A DNA stretch of 12,265 bases from Rickettsiales bacterium (GCA_031263295.1 JAISGC010000001.1:1-12265); one strand, 5' to 3'; shown: positions 1-7,012, counted from the stretch's first letter. The notes: generated by a model from the sequence alone, not told the origin. Numbers and translations are program-made.

Positions 1-1604
1 AGCATATTCGCAACCAGCCCGTTTCGCGCGGTGTTGATGGTGTCCGCGACGGGATTCGCGATTTTTATATTCGCCTTGTCCGACACGACGCGCTCGAAAT
101 ACAAATTGCCGAAACCATAGGAATTATGCTCGGTCAACCCGCGCGTCCGCGCCAGAAATATTTTTAATGGGTCTGGCGTCGGATTTCTGTTCTCTGTTCT
201 CTGTTCTCTGTTCTCTGATAATTTATCATACCCATAAATCCGAATAATATCGGCAACCAGTTTTTCCGGCAGCGCGTCGTCGACGCGCCATGATGGTTGC
301 ACGACGGACCAGTCGGCGTTGACGATATAACCGAGGCGCTCCAAGATTTTTTTCTGTTCGTCCGGCGCGACTTCGATGCCCGCAATCCGCGCGAAGCCCG
401 AAGGATTGTATTTTATTACAACGGGCGTGAAATCCGTTTCCGCACGGACTGCGATAACCTCGCCGCCGCAACGCGCGGTTATAATTTCAACCGCCGCGGC
501 CAGCGCCGTCGGCGAAATCAGCGGGTCCACGCCGCGCTCGAACCGATAGCTCGCGTCGGTGGAAATGCCGAGGCGCGAGCGCGTCCTGCGCGTTCCGATT
601 GCGTCGAAATGCGCCGACTCTATTATAATATTCGTCGTCTTGTCGGTCGTCATTCCGCGCTTGCCTCCGACAATTCCGGCCAGCGCCAGAATCCCATCCG
701 CGTCAGTAATAACCAAATCGTCCGTCGTCAGAATATGTTTCGCATCGAAGAGATCCGTGAACTCCTCGCCTTCGGTCGCGTTGCGAATTATGATGTCGCC
801 TTTGACTTGGTCCGCGTCGAAGCAATGCAGCGGCTGGCCCAAATCAATGCACACAAAGTTTGTCGCATCGACCGGCGCGTTTTTCGGATTGATTCCGACG
901 GCGGCCAATCGCGCGGCGATTTTTTTCGTCGAAGCCGCGATTTTAATTCCGCGAATCTCGGCAAAATTATACGCGTCGCATTGGGCGGATTTTATGATGG
1001 CTTTGCGGTCCACTACCCCGTCCCGTGCCTGCGGCGCGGTCCACCCCTTCGCCAGCGAAGGGGATTTAGCGGTGCCGCATCCTGCGGCGATTAGATCGCG
1101 CGCTATGCCCATTACCGCCAGATAGTCCGCCCGATTCGGCAGAACCTTTCCGTCATAAACCACATCCCCCGTCGAGCCGTAGGCGGCGCCGATTTTATAT
1201 TTCGCTTCGTCAAGTTCCGTGATGCCCGTATGATTATCCGACAGGCCCAGCTCGCGCTCCGAGCACATCATTCCGTTTGATTCATAGCCGCGGAGTTTTC
1301 CGACCTTGATTTCATTGCCCTCTATAATTGTTCCGGGCCGCGCAAGAACGGACACCAGTCCCGGCCGCACATTCGGCGCGCCGCAGACCACTTGGCGCGG
1401 CGTGCCGCCGCCGTCGTCAACAGACAGAAGATGCAAATGGGTTTCAGGAATATCTTCGACCGAAATTATCTTCGCGACAACAGGCACCGGCACCGCCTCG
1501 ACGCTCTCAATCTCTAATCCGATGCGCGTCAGTTCGTCCGCGACATCCGCCGCATCCAAATCCGTTTCCAAATAATCTTTCAACCAATCATAAGTGAACT
1601 TCAT
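1..1604 (-). CDS. pheT: Phenylalanyl-tRNA synthetase beta subunit (3' end cut by window edge)
   Basis: PheT pairs with PheS in the alpha2-beta2 enzyme that charges tRNA(Phe) in the cytoplasm. The start ATG (1602-1604) lies 2 nt after the pheS stop and gives MKFTYDWLKDYLETD, a typical PheT N-terminus. A tRNA-binding (EMAP-like) domain spans about residues 40-130 (VVCGAPNVRPG 72-82, GMMCSERELGL 111-121). The B3/B4 editing region follows (PVDATNFV 244-251, GQPLHCFD 256-263, TDASYRFERGVDP 349-361), then the B5 domain to about residue 460 (IRIYGYD). Only 534 codons are present of roughly 800 in the family; the rest of the core and the anticodon-binding domain lie outside the window. Two stretches are foreign to the family: residues 180-198, encoded by a palindrome-containing insert, and residues 463-473 (SENREQRTENR), encoded by a 7-bp tandem repeat. 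Both sit in linkers and keep the frame open, so the gene appears functional. Confidence 0.97.
   Translation of the reverse strand, partial: MKFTYDWLKDYLETDLDAADVADELTRIGLEIESVEAVPVPVVAKIISVEDIPETHLHLLSVDDGGGTPRQVVCGAPNVRPGLVSVLARPGTIIEGNEIKVGKLRGYESNGMMCSERELGLSDNHTGITELDEAKYKIGAAYGSTGDVVYDGKVLPNRADYLAVMGIARDLIAAGCGTAKSPSLAKGWTAPQARDGVVDRKAIIKSAQCDAYNFAEIRGIKIAASTKKIAARLAAVGINPKNAPVDATNFVCIDLGQPLHCFDADQVKGDIIIRNATEGEEFTDLFDAKHILTTDDLVITDADGILALAGIVGGKRGMTTDKTTNIIIESAHFDAIGTRRTRSRLGISTDASYRFERGVDPLISPTALAAAVEIITARCGGEVIAVRAETDFTPVVIKYNPSGFARIAGIEVAPDEQKKILERLGYIVNADWSVVQPSWRVDDALPEKLVADIIRIYGYDKLSENREQRTENRNPTPDPLKIFLARTRGLTEHNSYGFGNLYFERVVSDKANIKIANPVADTINTARNGLVANM
186..217. repeat. 7-bp tandem repeat, unit TTCTCTG (CAGAGAA on minus), inside pheT
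   Basis: Four perfect copies of TTCTCTG run from 190 to 217, preceded by a partial copy. Read on the coding (minus) strand it gives SENREQRTENR in the linker after the B5 domain of PheT. A unit of 7 nt read in triplets passes through the same seven codons in every frame, so this unit has no stop in any frame on either strand. The same unit recurs at 4153-4179. Confidence 0.95.
1011..1067. repeat. In-frame palindrome-containing insert in pheT
   Basis: The core is a perfect hairpin at 1044-1063: 9-bp arms CCCCTTCGC and GCGAAGGGG around a 2-nt loop. Together with its GC-rich flank down to 1011 it makes exactly 19 codons, read on the minus strand as residues 180-198 of PheT (beginning KSPSLAKGW, ending ARDGVV). 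From family knowledge this position is a variable linker between the helix after LPNRAD and the following strand, and I know no PheT with this peptide as a conserved element. A 9-bp direct repeat, GCGGTCCAC, lies at 1005-1013 and 1036-1044. The hairpin is seen directly. The exact boundaries and mobile origin are inferred. Confidence 0.75.
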
Positions 1605-1606
1605 AA

Positions 1607-2563
1607 TTAAAACCCCTCGTTTGCCAACCATCTTGCATCGCCGTCGTAAAACTTTTTGATATGGTTGACGCCGTATTTCACCATCGCGAGCCGCTCCCAG
1701 CCCAGCCCGAACGCAAAGCCCTGAAACTGCTTCGGGTCGATTTTGCAGTTTTCCAAAACCGCCGGATGCACCATTCCCGCGCCGCCCATTTCAAGCCAGT
1801 TGTCCCCCCACTTCATATCGAACTCGACCGACGGCTCGGTGAACGGAAAGTATGACGGCCGCAGACGGACCTCTATCTCGCGCCCGAAAAACAGGCTGCA
1901 AAATGTGCGGATGTCCGCGATTAGATTTTGGAGCGTCACGCCGCGGTCGACCCAGAGCCCCTCGATTTGCCGGAACTGCGGCGAATGCGTCGCGTCCATA
2001 TCCCGGCGATATGTCATTCCCGGAACGAAGATTTTAATCGGCGCGCCCGCGCGCTCCATCTCGCGAATCTGGACCGCCGAGGTCTGCGTGCGCATAACAT
2101 TCTTCGTGCCCTCTATAAAAAATGTGTCCTGCATCTCGCGCGCCGGGTGATAGGCCGGAGTGTTCAGCGCCGTGAAATTATGCCAGTCGTCCTCTATCTC
2201 CGGTCCGTCCGCGCGCGAATATCCCATCGACTCGAACGCCGCCGAAATCTCGGATAGAGCCTGGGTCAATGGATGTATTTTGCCCGGCGTGCCGCCGGTG
2301 TCGTTATCAGGGGCGTCCGCGCTTGCGTCCAATTTTTGCTCCGAAAGCGCCGCCAGCATTTTTTCGTTTTCGATTTCCGCTTGCCGCGACTTGAAGGCCG
2401 CCTGCAATTCGTCTTTTTCGATGTTGAGCGCCGCGCGCTCGGCCTCCGAAAGATTTTTCATTTCTTTCAGGCGCGACGACATCGTTCCGTTTTTCCCGAA
2501 CGCATCGCTGAACAATTTTTGCAATTGCTCCAAATCGTTTGTGTTTTTAATTTGTTCCAACAT
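1607..2563 (-). CDS. pheS: Phenylalanyl-tRNA synthetase alpha subunit
   Basis: PheS is the catalytic class II subunit that forms Phe-AMP and transfers Phe to tRNA(Phe). I chose the start at 2563 (MLEQIKNTND, 318 aa) because GGGGTGA lies just upstream and the length fits the family; the frame stays open to 2776 but that part overlaps rplT and has no PheS homology. An N-terminal coiled coil (about 10-75) that binds tRNA is followed by the catalytic domain: HPLTQ 97-101, the motif 2 region MRTQTSAVQIR 157-167, RPSYFPFTEPS 235-245, and motif 3 GLGWERLAM 286-294. Family members usually have a Gly-Ile/Val-Glu-Arg here, so Trp289 is a mild oddity. Coding is continuous with pheT (2-nt gap), which suggests translational coupling and matched subunit supply. 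Confidence 0.97.
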   Translation of the reverse strand: MLEQIKNTNDLEQLQKLFSDAFGKNGTMSSRLKEMKNLSEAERAALNIEKDELQAAFKSRQAEIENEKMLAALSEQKLDASADAPDNDTGGTPGKIHPLTQALSEISAAFESMGYSRADGPEIEDDWHNFTALNTPAYHPAREMQDTFFIEGTKNVMRTQTSAVQIREMERAGAPIKIFVPGMTYRRDMDATHSPQFRQIEGLWVDRGVTLQNLIADIRTFCSLFFGREIEVRLRPSYFPFTEPSVEFDMKWGDNWLEMGGAGMVHPAVLENCKIDPKQFQGFAFGLGWERLAMVKYGVNHIKKFYDGDARWLANEGF

Positions 2564-2572
2564 TTTTTCACC

Positions 2573-2602
2573 CCAATAAAATAACCGCCGATCGGCGGTT
2601 AT
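2573..2602 (-). terminator. Intrinsic terminator or attenuator between rplT and pheS
   Basis: A perfect 24-bp palindrome (2579-2602; arm AATAACCGCCGA, centre GATC) is followed on the minus strand by a T-rich tract (TTATTTTATT overlapping the arm end). It sits in the 73-nt gap after rplT and ends about 15 nt before the pheS ATG, next to the pheS ribosome-binding site. It could lower pheST expression relative to the ribosomal genes. I see no Phe-rich leader peptide of the E. coli pheL type. Confidence 0.75.
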
Positions 2603-2636
2603 TGTTGCATAAAGCATATCGTTCCGCCACAGAAAA

Positions 2637-3002
2637 CTATTTTTCCGTTTTGGTAAATCGTTTGGCTTCCTCGACCAATTTCTGGAATCCGGCGTCGTTC
2701 TCGTATGCCATCTCGGCCAGAACCTTGCGGTCCATCTCGATGCCGGCCTTGCGGAGCCCGTTGATGAAGCGCGCATAGGTCAGGCCCGCCGCGCGGACGG
2801 CCGCGTTGATGCGGACGATCCAGAGCGAACGGAATGTGCGCTTTTTCGCCTTGCGGTCGCGATAGGCGTATTGTCCCGCCTTGTCGACCTTTTCCTTGGC
2901 CAGCGTGAAGGCCGTGCCGTGCCGACCAAGATAGCCCTTGGCCTTGGTCAAAACTTTTTTGTGTCTTTTGTGGGTCATCGTCCCGCGTTTAACTCGTGCC
3001 AT
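2637..3002 (-). CDS. rplT: 50S ribosomal protein L20
   Basis: L20 binds 23S rRNA early in assembly of the large ribosomal subunit. The 121-residue product has the usual length. It opens MARVKRGTMTHKRHKK, a basic extended N-terminus, continues with AKGYLGRHGTAFTLAKEKV and the RDRKAKKRTFRSLWIVRINAA signature (split here only by writing: RDRKAKKR then FRSLWIVRINAA), and ends in the globular RNA-binding domain (GLTYARFINGL, MDRKVLAEMA). An AAGGAT ribosome-binding site precedes the ATG. It lies 12 nt downstream of rpmI, the standard L35-L20 pair. In other bacteria L20 represses its own operon by binding the leader mRNA; here the leader is short (about 50 nt) and I could not identify such a site. 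Confidence 0.98.
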   Translation of the reverse strand: MARVKRGTMTHKRHKKVLTKAKGYLGRHGTAFTLAKEKVDKAGQYAYRDRKAKKRTFRSLWIVRINAAVRAAGLTYARFINGLRKAGIEMDRKVLAEMAYENDAGFQKLVEEAKRFTKTEK

Positions 3003-3014
3003 GATAAATCCTTT

Positions 3015-3221
3015 TTAGTCTCGCAAACCATACGGCGCCAGCTTTTTAATCTGACCCGTCATATTCTCGTTGACATATTGGACTTTGCGGCCCGCCCGGA
3101 GCGCGCGCGACGCGCGCTTGCGCAACATATGATTGTGGCCTTGGCGACGGACCTGAACCAGGCCGCCCGCGGTCATTTTCGCCCGCTTTTTCAGCGTCGA
3201 TTTAGTTTTTAACTTTGGCAT
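3015..3221 (-). CDS. rpmI: 50S ribosomal protein L35
   Basis: This is a small basic protein of the large subunit. The 68-residue length and the sequence MPKLKTKSTLKKRAKMT followed by RRQGHNHMLRKRASRALR match L35 well. The start is preceded by AAGGAT at the usual spacing. It is the first gene of the rpmI-rplT-pheS-pheT cluster in this genome. infC, which normally precedes rpmI, is not present; an autotransporter gene on the same strand takes that place, and rpmI has its own promoter immediately downstream of it. Confidence 0.97.
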   Translation of the reverse strand: MPKLKTKSTLKKRAKMTAGGLVQVRRQGHNHMLRKRASRALRAGRKVQYVNENMTGQIKKLAPYGLRD

Positions 3222-3276
3222 TTTTTAATCCTTATGATAATCCTGGCGGCAAGCCATAGCCGTTTCGGAACGCCCC

Positions 3277-3305
3277 ATTCTGGCATAAAAAAATCGGGAA
3301 GTCAA
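3277..3305 (-). promoter_or_regulatory. Sigma70-type promoter of rpmI-rplT-pheST
   Basis: On the minus strand TTGACT (3300-3305) and CAGAAT (3277-3282) are separated by 17 bp, with a TG one base before the -10. Transcription would start near 3270, giving a leader of about 50 nt before rpmI. The promoter begins within about 20 bp of the autotransporter stop codon, which suggests that the ribosomal cluster is transcribed independently. Confidence 0.75.
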
Positions 3306-3323
3306 GGGCGGGGCGGCGGCGTC

Positions 3324-6300
3324 CTACCAGATATGATTGATTTTGAGCATAAGAATCTCTTCGCGGCCGGGGGCGTTGTTCGGATTCAGCCGCTCGACAA
3401 AGCCGAGCGCCAGTTTCGTCCGCTCTGAAATATCGGGTCGATAGGCGACCGCAAACCGGGTCTCGCGCGCCGCGGGCGCCAAGTCCAGCGACCGCAGGGC
3501 CGCCGTCGCATCGAGTTCGTATCCGCCCGCCGACTGCACAATATCATAATCCGTGTGCATATATTTCAAGTCGCCGCTGATTATCGCCAAGGGCCGCGAG
3601 ATATTGAACGACCACTTTCCAAAATCCGCGCCGACCGAATATGCGTCCGAATAGAGGTCGCCGACGCTTTCGACAAATCCCCAGCCCGGCGTGGTCGTCG
3701 TCCGCGCCGCCGTATATTTCGCGCTGAATGCGCCGAGTTTCAGTTCCGCCCGCGCGAATGCGGTCCGGCCGTTGCCGAGGTCGAACAGGCCGCCGGTCTC
3801 GGCGCCGAGCAGGGTCGCGTCCTCGTTCATATATCCCGCGCCGACCGACAGCGCGCCGAGGCGCACGCCCGAATCAAATCCCCAGGCGCCGCCGAGACGG
3901 GCCGCGCGGAAGTTATCCGAAATTGCAGGGTCGCTTTCCAAGAGGCCCGCGTCTGTCATAGAACCGGTCATAACATTGAAATCCCAGACGCCATCCGAAT
4001 AGTGAGAATTGAACTGCTCGCCGACCAAGCCGAAGACGGGATTGCCGCCGCCGAATGTCGCCGCGCCGTTTGTCCGCTGATAATCGAACGACATTTTTCC
4101 GAAGTCAATGCGGCCCTTTTTAAGTTCGCCTGATGCTGTTAGCTGGAACATATTCTCTGTTCTCTGTTCTCTGTTCTCTAAACTAACTTCGCTCAACAAA
4201 TCAGTCAGATTTAACCCGTGCTGGGCCCCGCCGAAATCAACCGAGTAGTCGAACGCGCGCGGCATAGACTGCGTTCCGTCGGCGGATGTTATAATATCGA
4301 ACATCGGCAGGTTCAGCGTGGCCGCCCGCGCGCCGAATGCGGTCGATGCACGGAAAGTCGTGGCGCTGCGCGCGGCCGAAGGTGTCTCGGACCAGTATCC
4401 GTTGCGACTGCTGTTATTGCTGCTGTAAAACATCAATTTAGTATTGGGCGTCGTCGCGCGCGTCAGATTCACCAGGCCGTATCCATAGACCTCGCCAAAC
4501 AATCGCTTCCATTCCGTATAGTAATTATCCGCGGTCGGCGCCGGAAGCCGCGCCGCAATATCGCCCGGCAGTTCATACATTCCGGTCAAATCCTGGGCCG
4601 TGTGGAACTTGCCGTCGGCGGTCAGCGCGAGCAGCAAAAATATCTGATCGTTGGTCATATAATTGAACGCGCTCTGAATCGCGCCGACAGAACCCGCCAA
4701 TGTCGCGACCGCCTGTTCTCCCGTGACGCCCGGCGACGAAAAGCACCAAGGATCTATCGCGGATGTCCCCGTGCCCGCCGTGCCGCAGGCGCGCGCGCGA
4801 TATGTCGTGTCGCCGATTGTATAGTTCGACAACTGGTATTTTCCGCTTTTGACCGCGCCCGAGGCGCTGGACACATTCGCGGTTCCGGCGCTGTATTGCA
4901 CGGCCGCCGCGGTCAGAAAGTGATGGTTCAATCCGGGGACCGCAATTGGCGCGCCGTTCTCGAATGTCGCCTCTTGGGTGTTCCAATAATTGTTCGCGGC
5001 CGGGGTTTTATATTCGCCCGCGGAAAAAATCACGAACGGATTATTCGCGGCGCCGCCAGACATCGCGCCGAAAAAATTGGCCGCAGCAGTTTTGCTTTCT
5101 TCGCCTGAACCTACATCATAATATTGCTTTATCAAGGATAACAGCGCGCTCTGCTTGTCCGCCGGCTTCGCCGGGCTCGCGATTGCGCCGATTGTCGGTG
5201 TCGCCGCGTCTTTCATTTCCGGAATCAGCGCCGCGTTTGCGATGACGCCGCCCTTGGCTCCGCCGGTCGAAGAGGCGAAAGCTGTCTTGCTCAACCCATC
5301 CAGCATCGCGTCAAAGTTCTGATACCGCGCCGCAGTCGCCTGACGCGCAAATGTTATCGCGCCGGTGCCGTCGTCAATCGAATAGGCCTTGTCGCCGATG
5401 TAAAGCAGGCCGTCCATAAAATATCCGTATGTCGTATTCGAGCCTTCGGTCATTGTTATGCGCGGATAATAGCCCGTCGTGTCCTCGGTATAGGCATAAG
5501 TCGTCGCGTCAATCGTGATAGTTTTGGCCACACCATCGCGCGAGCCGACAACCGCGCCGCCCGTTATGTCCGCCCACTTTTTTCCGCCGCCAGTGCGATA
5601 GAGCAAGAGCTGCCCATTCGGCATATAGCCCACAAAGTCCGCGCCGCCGCTGGTGCCCGCGGTTTCGCCCACAATCATTTTCGCCAATAAATTATCGCCG
5701 CCGCTCGCCAGAGGATTGAACACCGAGCCCGCGCCAGACAGGTCGAAGCCCGTCGTTATCTCCGCGCCAGACGCCAGATTTCCGTATCGCGTCGTCGTAT
5801 GCGCGCAGCCCGCATCGCCGGCGTTCACGCAGGTCGCATAGGTTATTTGTTTGTTCTCGATGCTGCCCGCGGGATTGACGCCGTTCGCGGTAATCAGAGC
5901 GACCGGAATCGGCGCGCCGCCTGTGCCGAGCCCGTCCGCCAGCTTTATCGGCGTATTTCCGGCGCCGCCCGAATTGCGCATTGTCGCCTGGCCCAAATAT
6001 CCGCGAGCGGTCGGCGAATATCCCGCCGTCATCAACAGATAATTCTGCTGGCCGTTCGCGGACATATACGCAAAGTTCGATCCCGCGCCCGCTGGAAACA
6101 AAGCGTTGATTTCGGCGCCGAGGTCGAATCCGTCCTTGGGTTTGTTCGCGTCGGGATTCCACTCGTTCGGGCCGTATGCCAAGACCGCAAGAGGCGTCGC
6201 GGTGTCGGTATTTCCGCCGCCGCTCCCGCCGCCGGTGGTCGGGCGATCGCCGCCCGCGCCGCTTCCTCCGCCGCCTTTGCCGCCGCCCGCGCCGAAGACT

Positions 6301-6731
6301 CCGTCGCCCAAAAGATAGACCCCTCCAACGACCAAAGCCGCCCCCCCGGCGGCCAGCGTCATATTCTGGGCGTTGCCGAGCCCGGAAAACAGCCCGCCGC
6401 TGTTCTCCTTTGGAAGTTTCGTTTTATATTTTTTTATCTGGGAATCGCATCGGCTGGCGTCCGCGCCATAGACCTGCAAAATCTGCGCGGCCTTCAAGTC
6501 GTTGTTCATAATCGCCGTGCATACGACCGACAATCCAGTGCTGTCGGTGAAGTTCACATCGGCCCCCGCATTGACCAGTTTCTCGACCATGGGAATATTT
6601 CCGGCGCGCGCGGCCGTCAGCAATTGCGACGCCATCTGAAAGTCCTGGCCGTTCGCGGCCCGCGCGCCAGCCGGAACGCCGCCGCCCAGCGCGCAGAACA
6701 AGACGGCAAAAATCAATTTCCGAAACGACAT
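3324..6731 (-). CDS. Autotransporter-like protein with ankyrin repeats and degenerate subtilase-like passenger
   Basis: This 1135-residue protein is predicted to be a surface protein. Seen in order: a signal peptide (1-26, likely cleaved after ARA); two ankyrin repeats (about 33-96, e.g. NIPMVEKLVNAGADVNFTD); a hydrophobic segment (about 123-141); a Gly-rich linker (145-174); a long passenger; and a C-terminal region from about 860 with alternating beta strands that ends in Trp, as outer-membrane barrels do. Parts of the passenger resemble an S8 peptidase around its active site: NPFVIFSAGEY (564-574), ACGTAGTG (648-655) to WCFSSPG (662-668), then AFNYMTNDQ (688-696) and YGYGLVNLTRATTP (749-762). 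The expected oxyanion Asn reads Glu573, and no GTSMA serine motif follows. So I infer a non-peptidase subtilase fold, not an active enzyme. Residues 851-859 (LENREQRTE) come from a 7-bp repeat at the start of the barrel region. AAAGAGA precedes the ATG. Confidence 0.8.
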   Translation of the reverse strand: MSFRKLIFAVLFCALGGGVPAGARAANGQDFQMASQLLTAARAGNIPMVEKLVNAGADVNFTDSTGLSVVCTAIMNNDLKAAQILQVYGADASRCDSQIKKYKTKLPKENSGGLFSGLGNAQNMTLAAGGAALVVGGVYLLGDGVFGAGGGKGGGGSGAGGDRPTTGGGSGGGNTDTATPLAVLAYGPNEWNPDANKPKDGFDLGAEINALFPAGAGSNFAYMSANGQQNYLLMTAGYSPTARGYLGQATMRNSGGAGNTPIKLADGLGTGGAPIPVALITANGVNPAGSIENKQITYATCVNAGDAGCAHTTTRYGNLASGAEITTGFDLSGAGSVFNPLASGGDNLLAKMIVGETAGTSGGADFVGYMPNGQLLLYRTGGGKKWADITGGAVVGSRDGVAKTITIDATTYAYTEDTTGYYPRITMTEGSNTTYGYFMDGLLYIGDKAYSIDDGTGAITFARQATAARYQNFDAMLDGLSKTAFASSTGGAKGGVIANAALIPEMKDAATPTIGAIASPAKPADKQSALLSLIKQYYDVGSGEESKTAAANFFGAMSGGAANNPFVIFSAGEYKTPAANNYWNTQEATFENGAPIAVPGLNHHFLTAAAVQYSAGTANVSSASGAVKSGKYQLSNYTIGDTTYRARACGTAGTGTSAIDPWCFSSPGVTGEQAVATLAGSVGAIQSAFNYMTNDQIFLLLALTADGKFHTAQDLTGMYELPGDIAARLPAPTADNYYTEWKRLFGEVYGYGLVNLTRATTPNTKLMFYSSNNSSRNGYWSETPSAARSATTFRASTAFGARAATLNLPMFDIITSADGTQSMPRAFDYSVDFGGAQHGLNLTDLLSEVSLENREQRTENMFQLTASGELKKGRIDFGKMSFDYQRTNGAATFGGGNPVFGLVGEQFNSHYSDGVWDFNVMTGSMTDAGLLESDPAISDNFRAARLGGAWGFDSGVRLGALSVGAGYMNEDATLLGAETGGLFDLGNGRTAFARAELKLGAFSAKYTAARTTTTPGWGFVESVGDLYSDAYSVGADFGKWSFNISRPLAIISGDLKYMHTDYDIVQSAGGYELDATAALRSLDLAPAARETRFAVAYRPDISERTKLALGFVERLNPNNAPGREEILMLKINHIW
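4153..4179. repeat. 7-bp tandem repeat, unit TTCTCTG, inside the autotransporter gene
   Basis: Three perfect copies of TTCTCTG and six bases of a fourth lie at 4153-4179. On the coding strand they give ENREQRTEN, the same peptide as the pheT copy (186-217). The site corresponds to residues 852-860, between the passenger (ending LTDLLSEVS) and the first barrel strands (MFQLTASGEL). The flanking protein sequence reads smoothly on both sides. Confidence 0.95.
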
Positions 6732-6746
6732 TCTCTTTTCCGGACA

Positions 6747-6776
6747 ATTATAGCACGAATTGGCCCCGCCGGTGAA
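6747..6776 (-). promoter_or_regulatory. Promoter of the autotransporter gene
   Basis: On the minus strand a perfect extended -10, TGCTATAAT (TATAAT at 6747-6752), has TTCACC (6771-6776) 18 bp upstream. The start point would fall near 6740, only about 9 nt before the ATG at 6731, so the transcript would be almost leaderless although a purine-rich AAAGAGA is still included. Confidence 0.7.
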
Positions 6777-6865
6777 GTGAAAAGTATCTATAAATAACTG
6801 GCAATTTCGTTGCCGGTATGATGAAAGTATGGAAAATGTAGCGATGTCGCTGGTGGAAATATTGC

Positions 6866-6894
6866 TTGACCGGCGTGGCGTTTTTCAATATTAT
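6866..6894 (+). promoter_or_regulatory. Strong rightward promoter in the 6732-7202 intergenic region
   Basis: TTGACC (6866-6871) and TATTAT (6889-6894) are separated by exactly 17 bp. Predicted transcription start is near 6901. It is directed into the short RNA unit ending at 7012 and, by read-through, into the Cys-rich gene at 7203. It is about 90 bp from, and divergent to, the autotransporter promoter. Confidence 0.7.
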
Positions 6895-6900
6895 TGACGC

Positions 6901-7012
6901 AGAGTCGGTTTGGAAAACTTGCTCGGGGCCTTCAAAAGCCCATGTAATAGCGGCGCAGCTTTTCGCGTCGTAATCCGCGCGCAAAACTTTGCGGCCCGTG
7001 GGCCGTTTTTTT
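6901..7012 (+). ncRNA. Putative short terminated RNA or attenuated leader, unknown family
   Basis: A promoter and an intrinsic terminator bracket about 112 nt with no convincing reading frame. Predicted hairpins are GGGC/GCCC (6926-6929 with 6938-6941), CGGCGC/GCGTCG (6951-6956 with 6965-6970, one G-U) and CGCAAA/TTTGCG (6980-6985 with 6988-6993). The last one overlaps the terminator stem, so the two exclude each other, as in an attenuator. I looked for 4.5S, 6S, tmRNA, RNase P and tRNA hallmarks and found none. It may be a small regulatory RNA, or the leader of the Cys-rich gene 190 nt downstream. Both are inference from sequence signals. Confidence 0.5.
6992..7012 (+). terminator. Intrinsic terminator of the putative small RNA
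   Basis: The stem CGGCC/GGCCG (6992-6996 with 7001-7005; CGTG loop) is followed at once by seven T residues (7006-7012). This is a textbook Rho-independent terminator on the plus strand. It lies inside the region upstream of the Cys-rich gene, with no coding sequence before it. Confidence 0.8.

Noticed and set aside
297..1094. Long open frame on the plus strand opposite pheT
   Set aside because: It is antisense to a clear PheT sequence, lacks a ribosome-binding site and recognisable motifs; GC-biased codons create such open frames throughout the window.
2563..2636. Phe-rich leader peptide controlling pheST
   Set aside because: No short frame with repeated Phe codons is present between rplT and pheS.
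2564..2776. Upstream extension of the pheS frame
   Set aside because: It overlaps rplT and the terminator palindrome, and the encoded residues do not resemble PheS. The start at 2563 has a good ribosome-binding site.
6748..6984. 78-codon open frame upstream of the autotransporter on the minus strand
   Set aside because: It runs through the autotransporter promoter and against the small RNA unit, has no ribosome-binding site and no recognisable domain.
6901..7012. 4.5S RNA, 6S RNA, tmRNA, RNase P RNA or tRNA
   Set aside because: The GGAAGCAG loop of SRP RNA, the long open-bubble hairpin of 6S, a tag frame, RNase P core strings and a T-loop GTTCGA are all absent.
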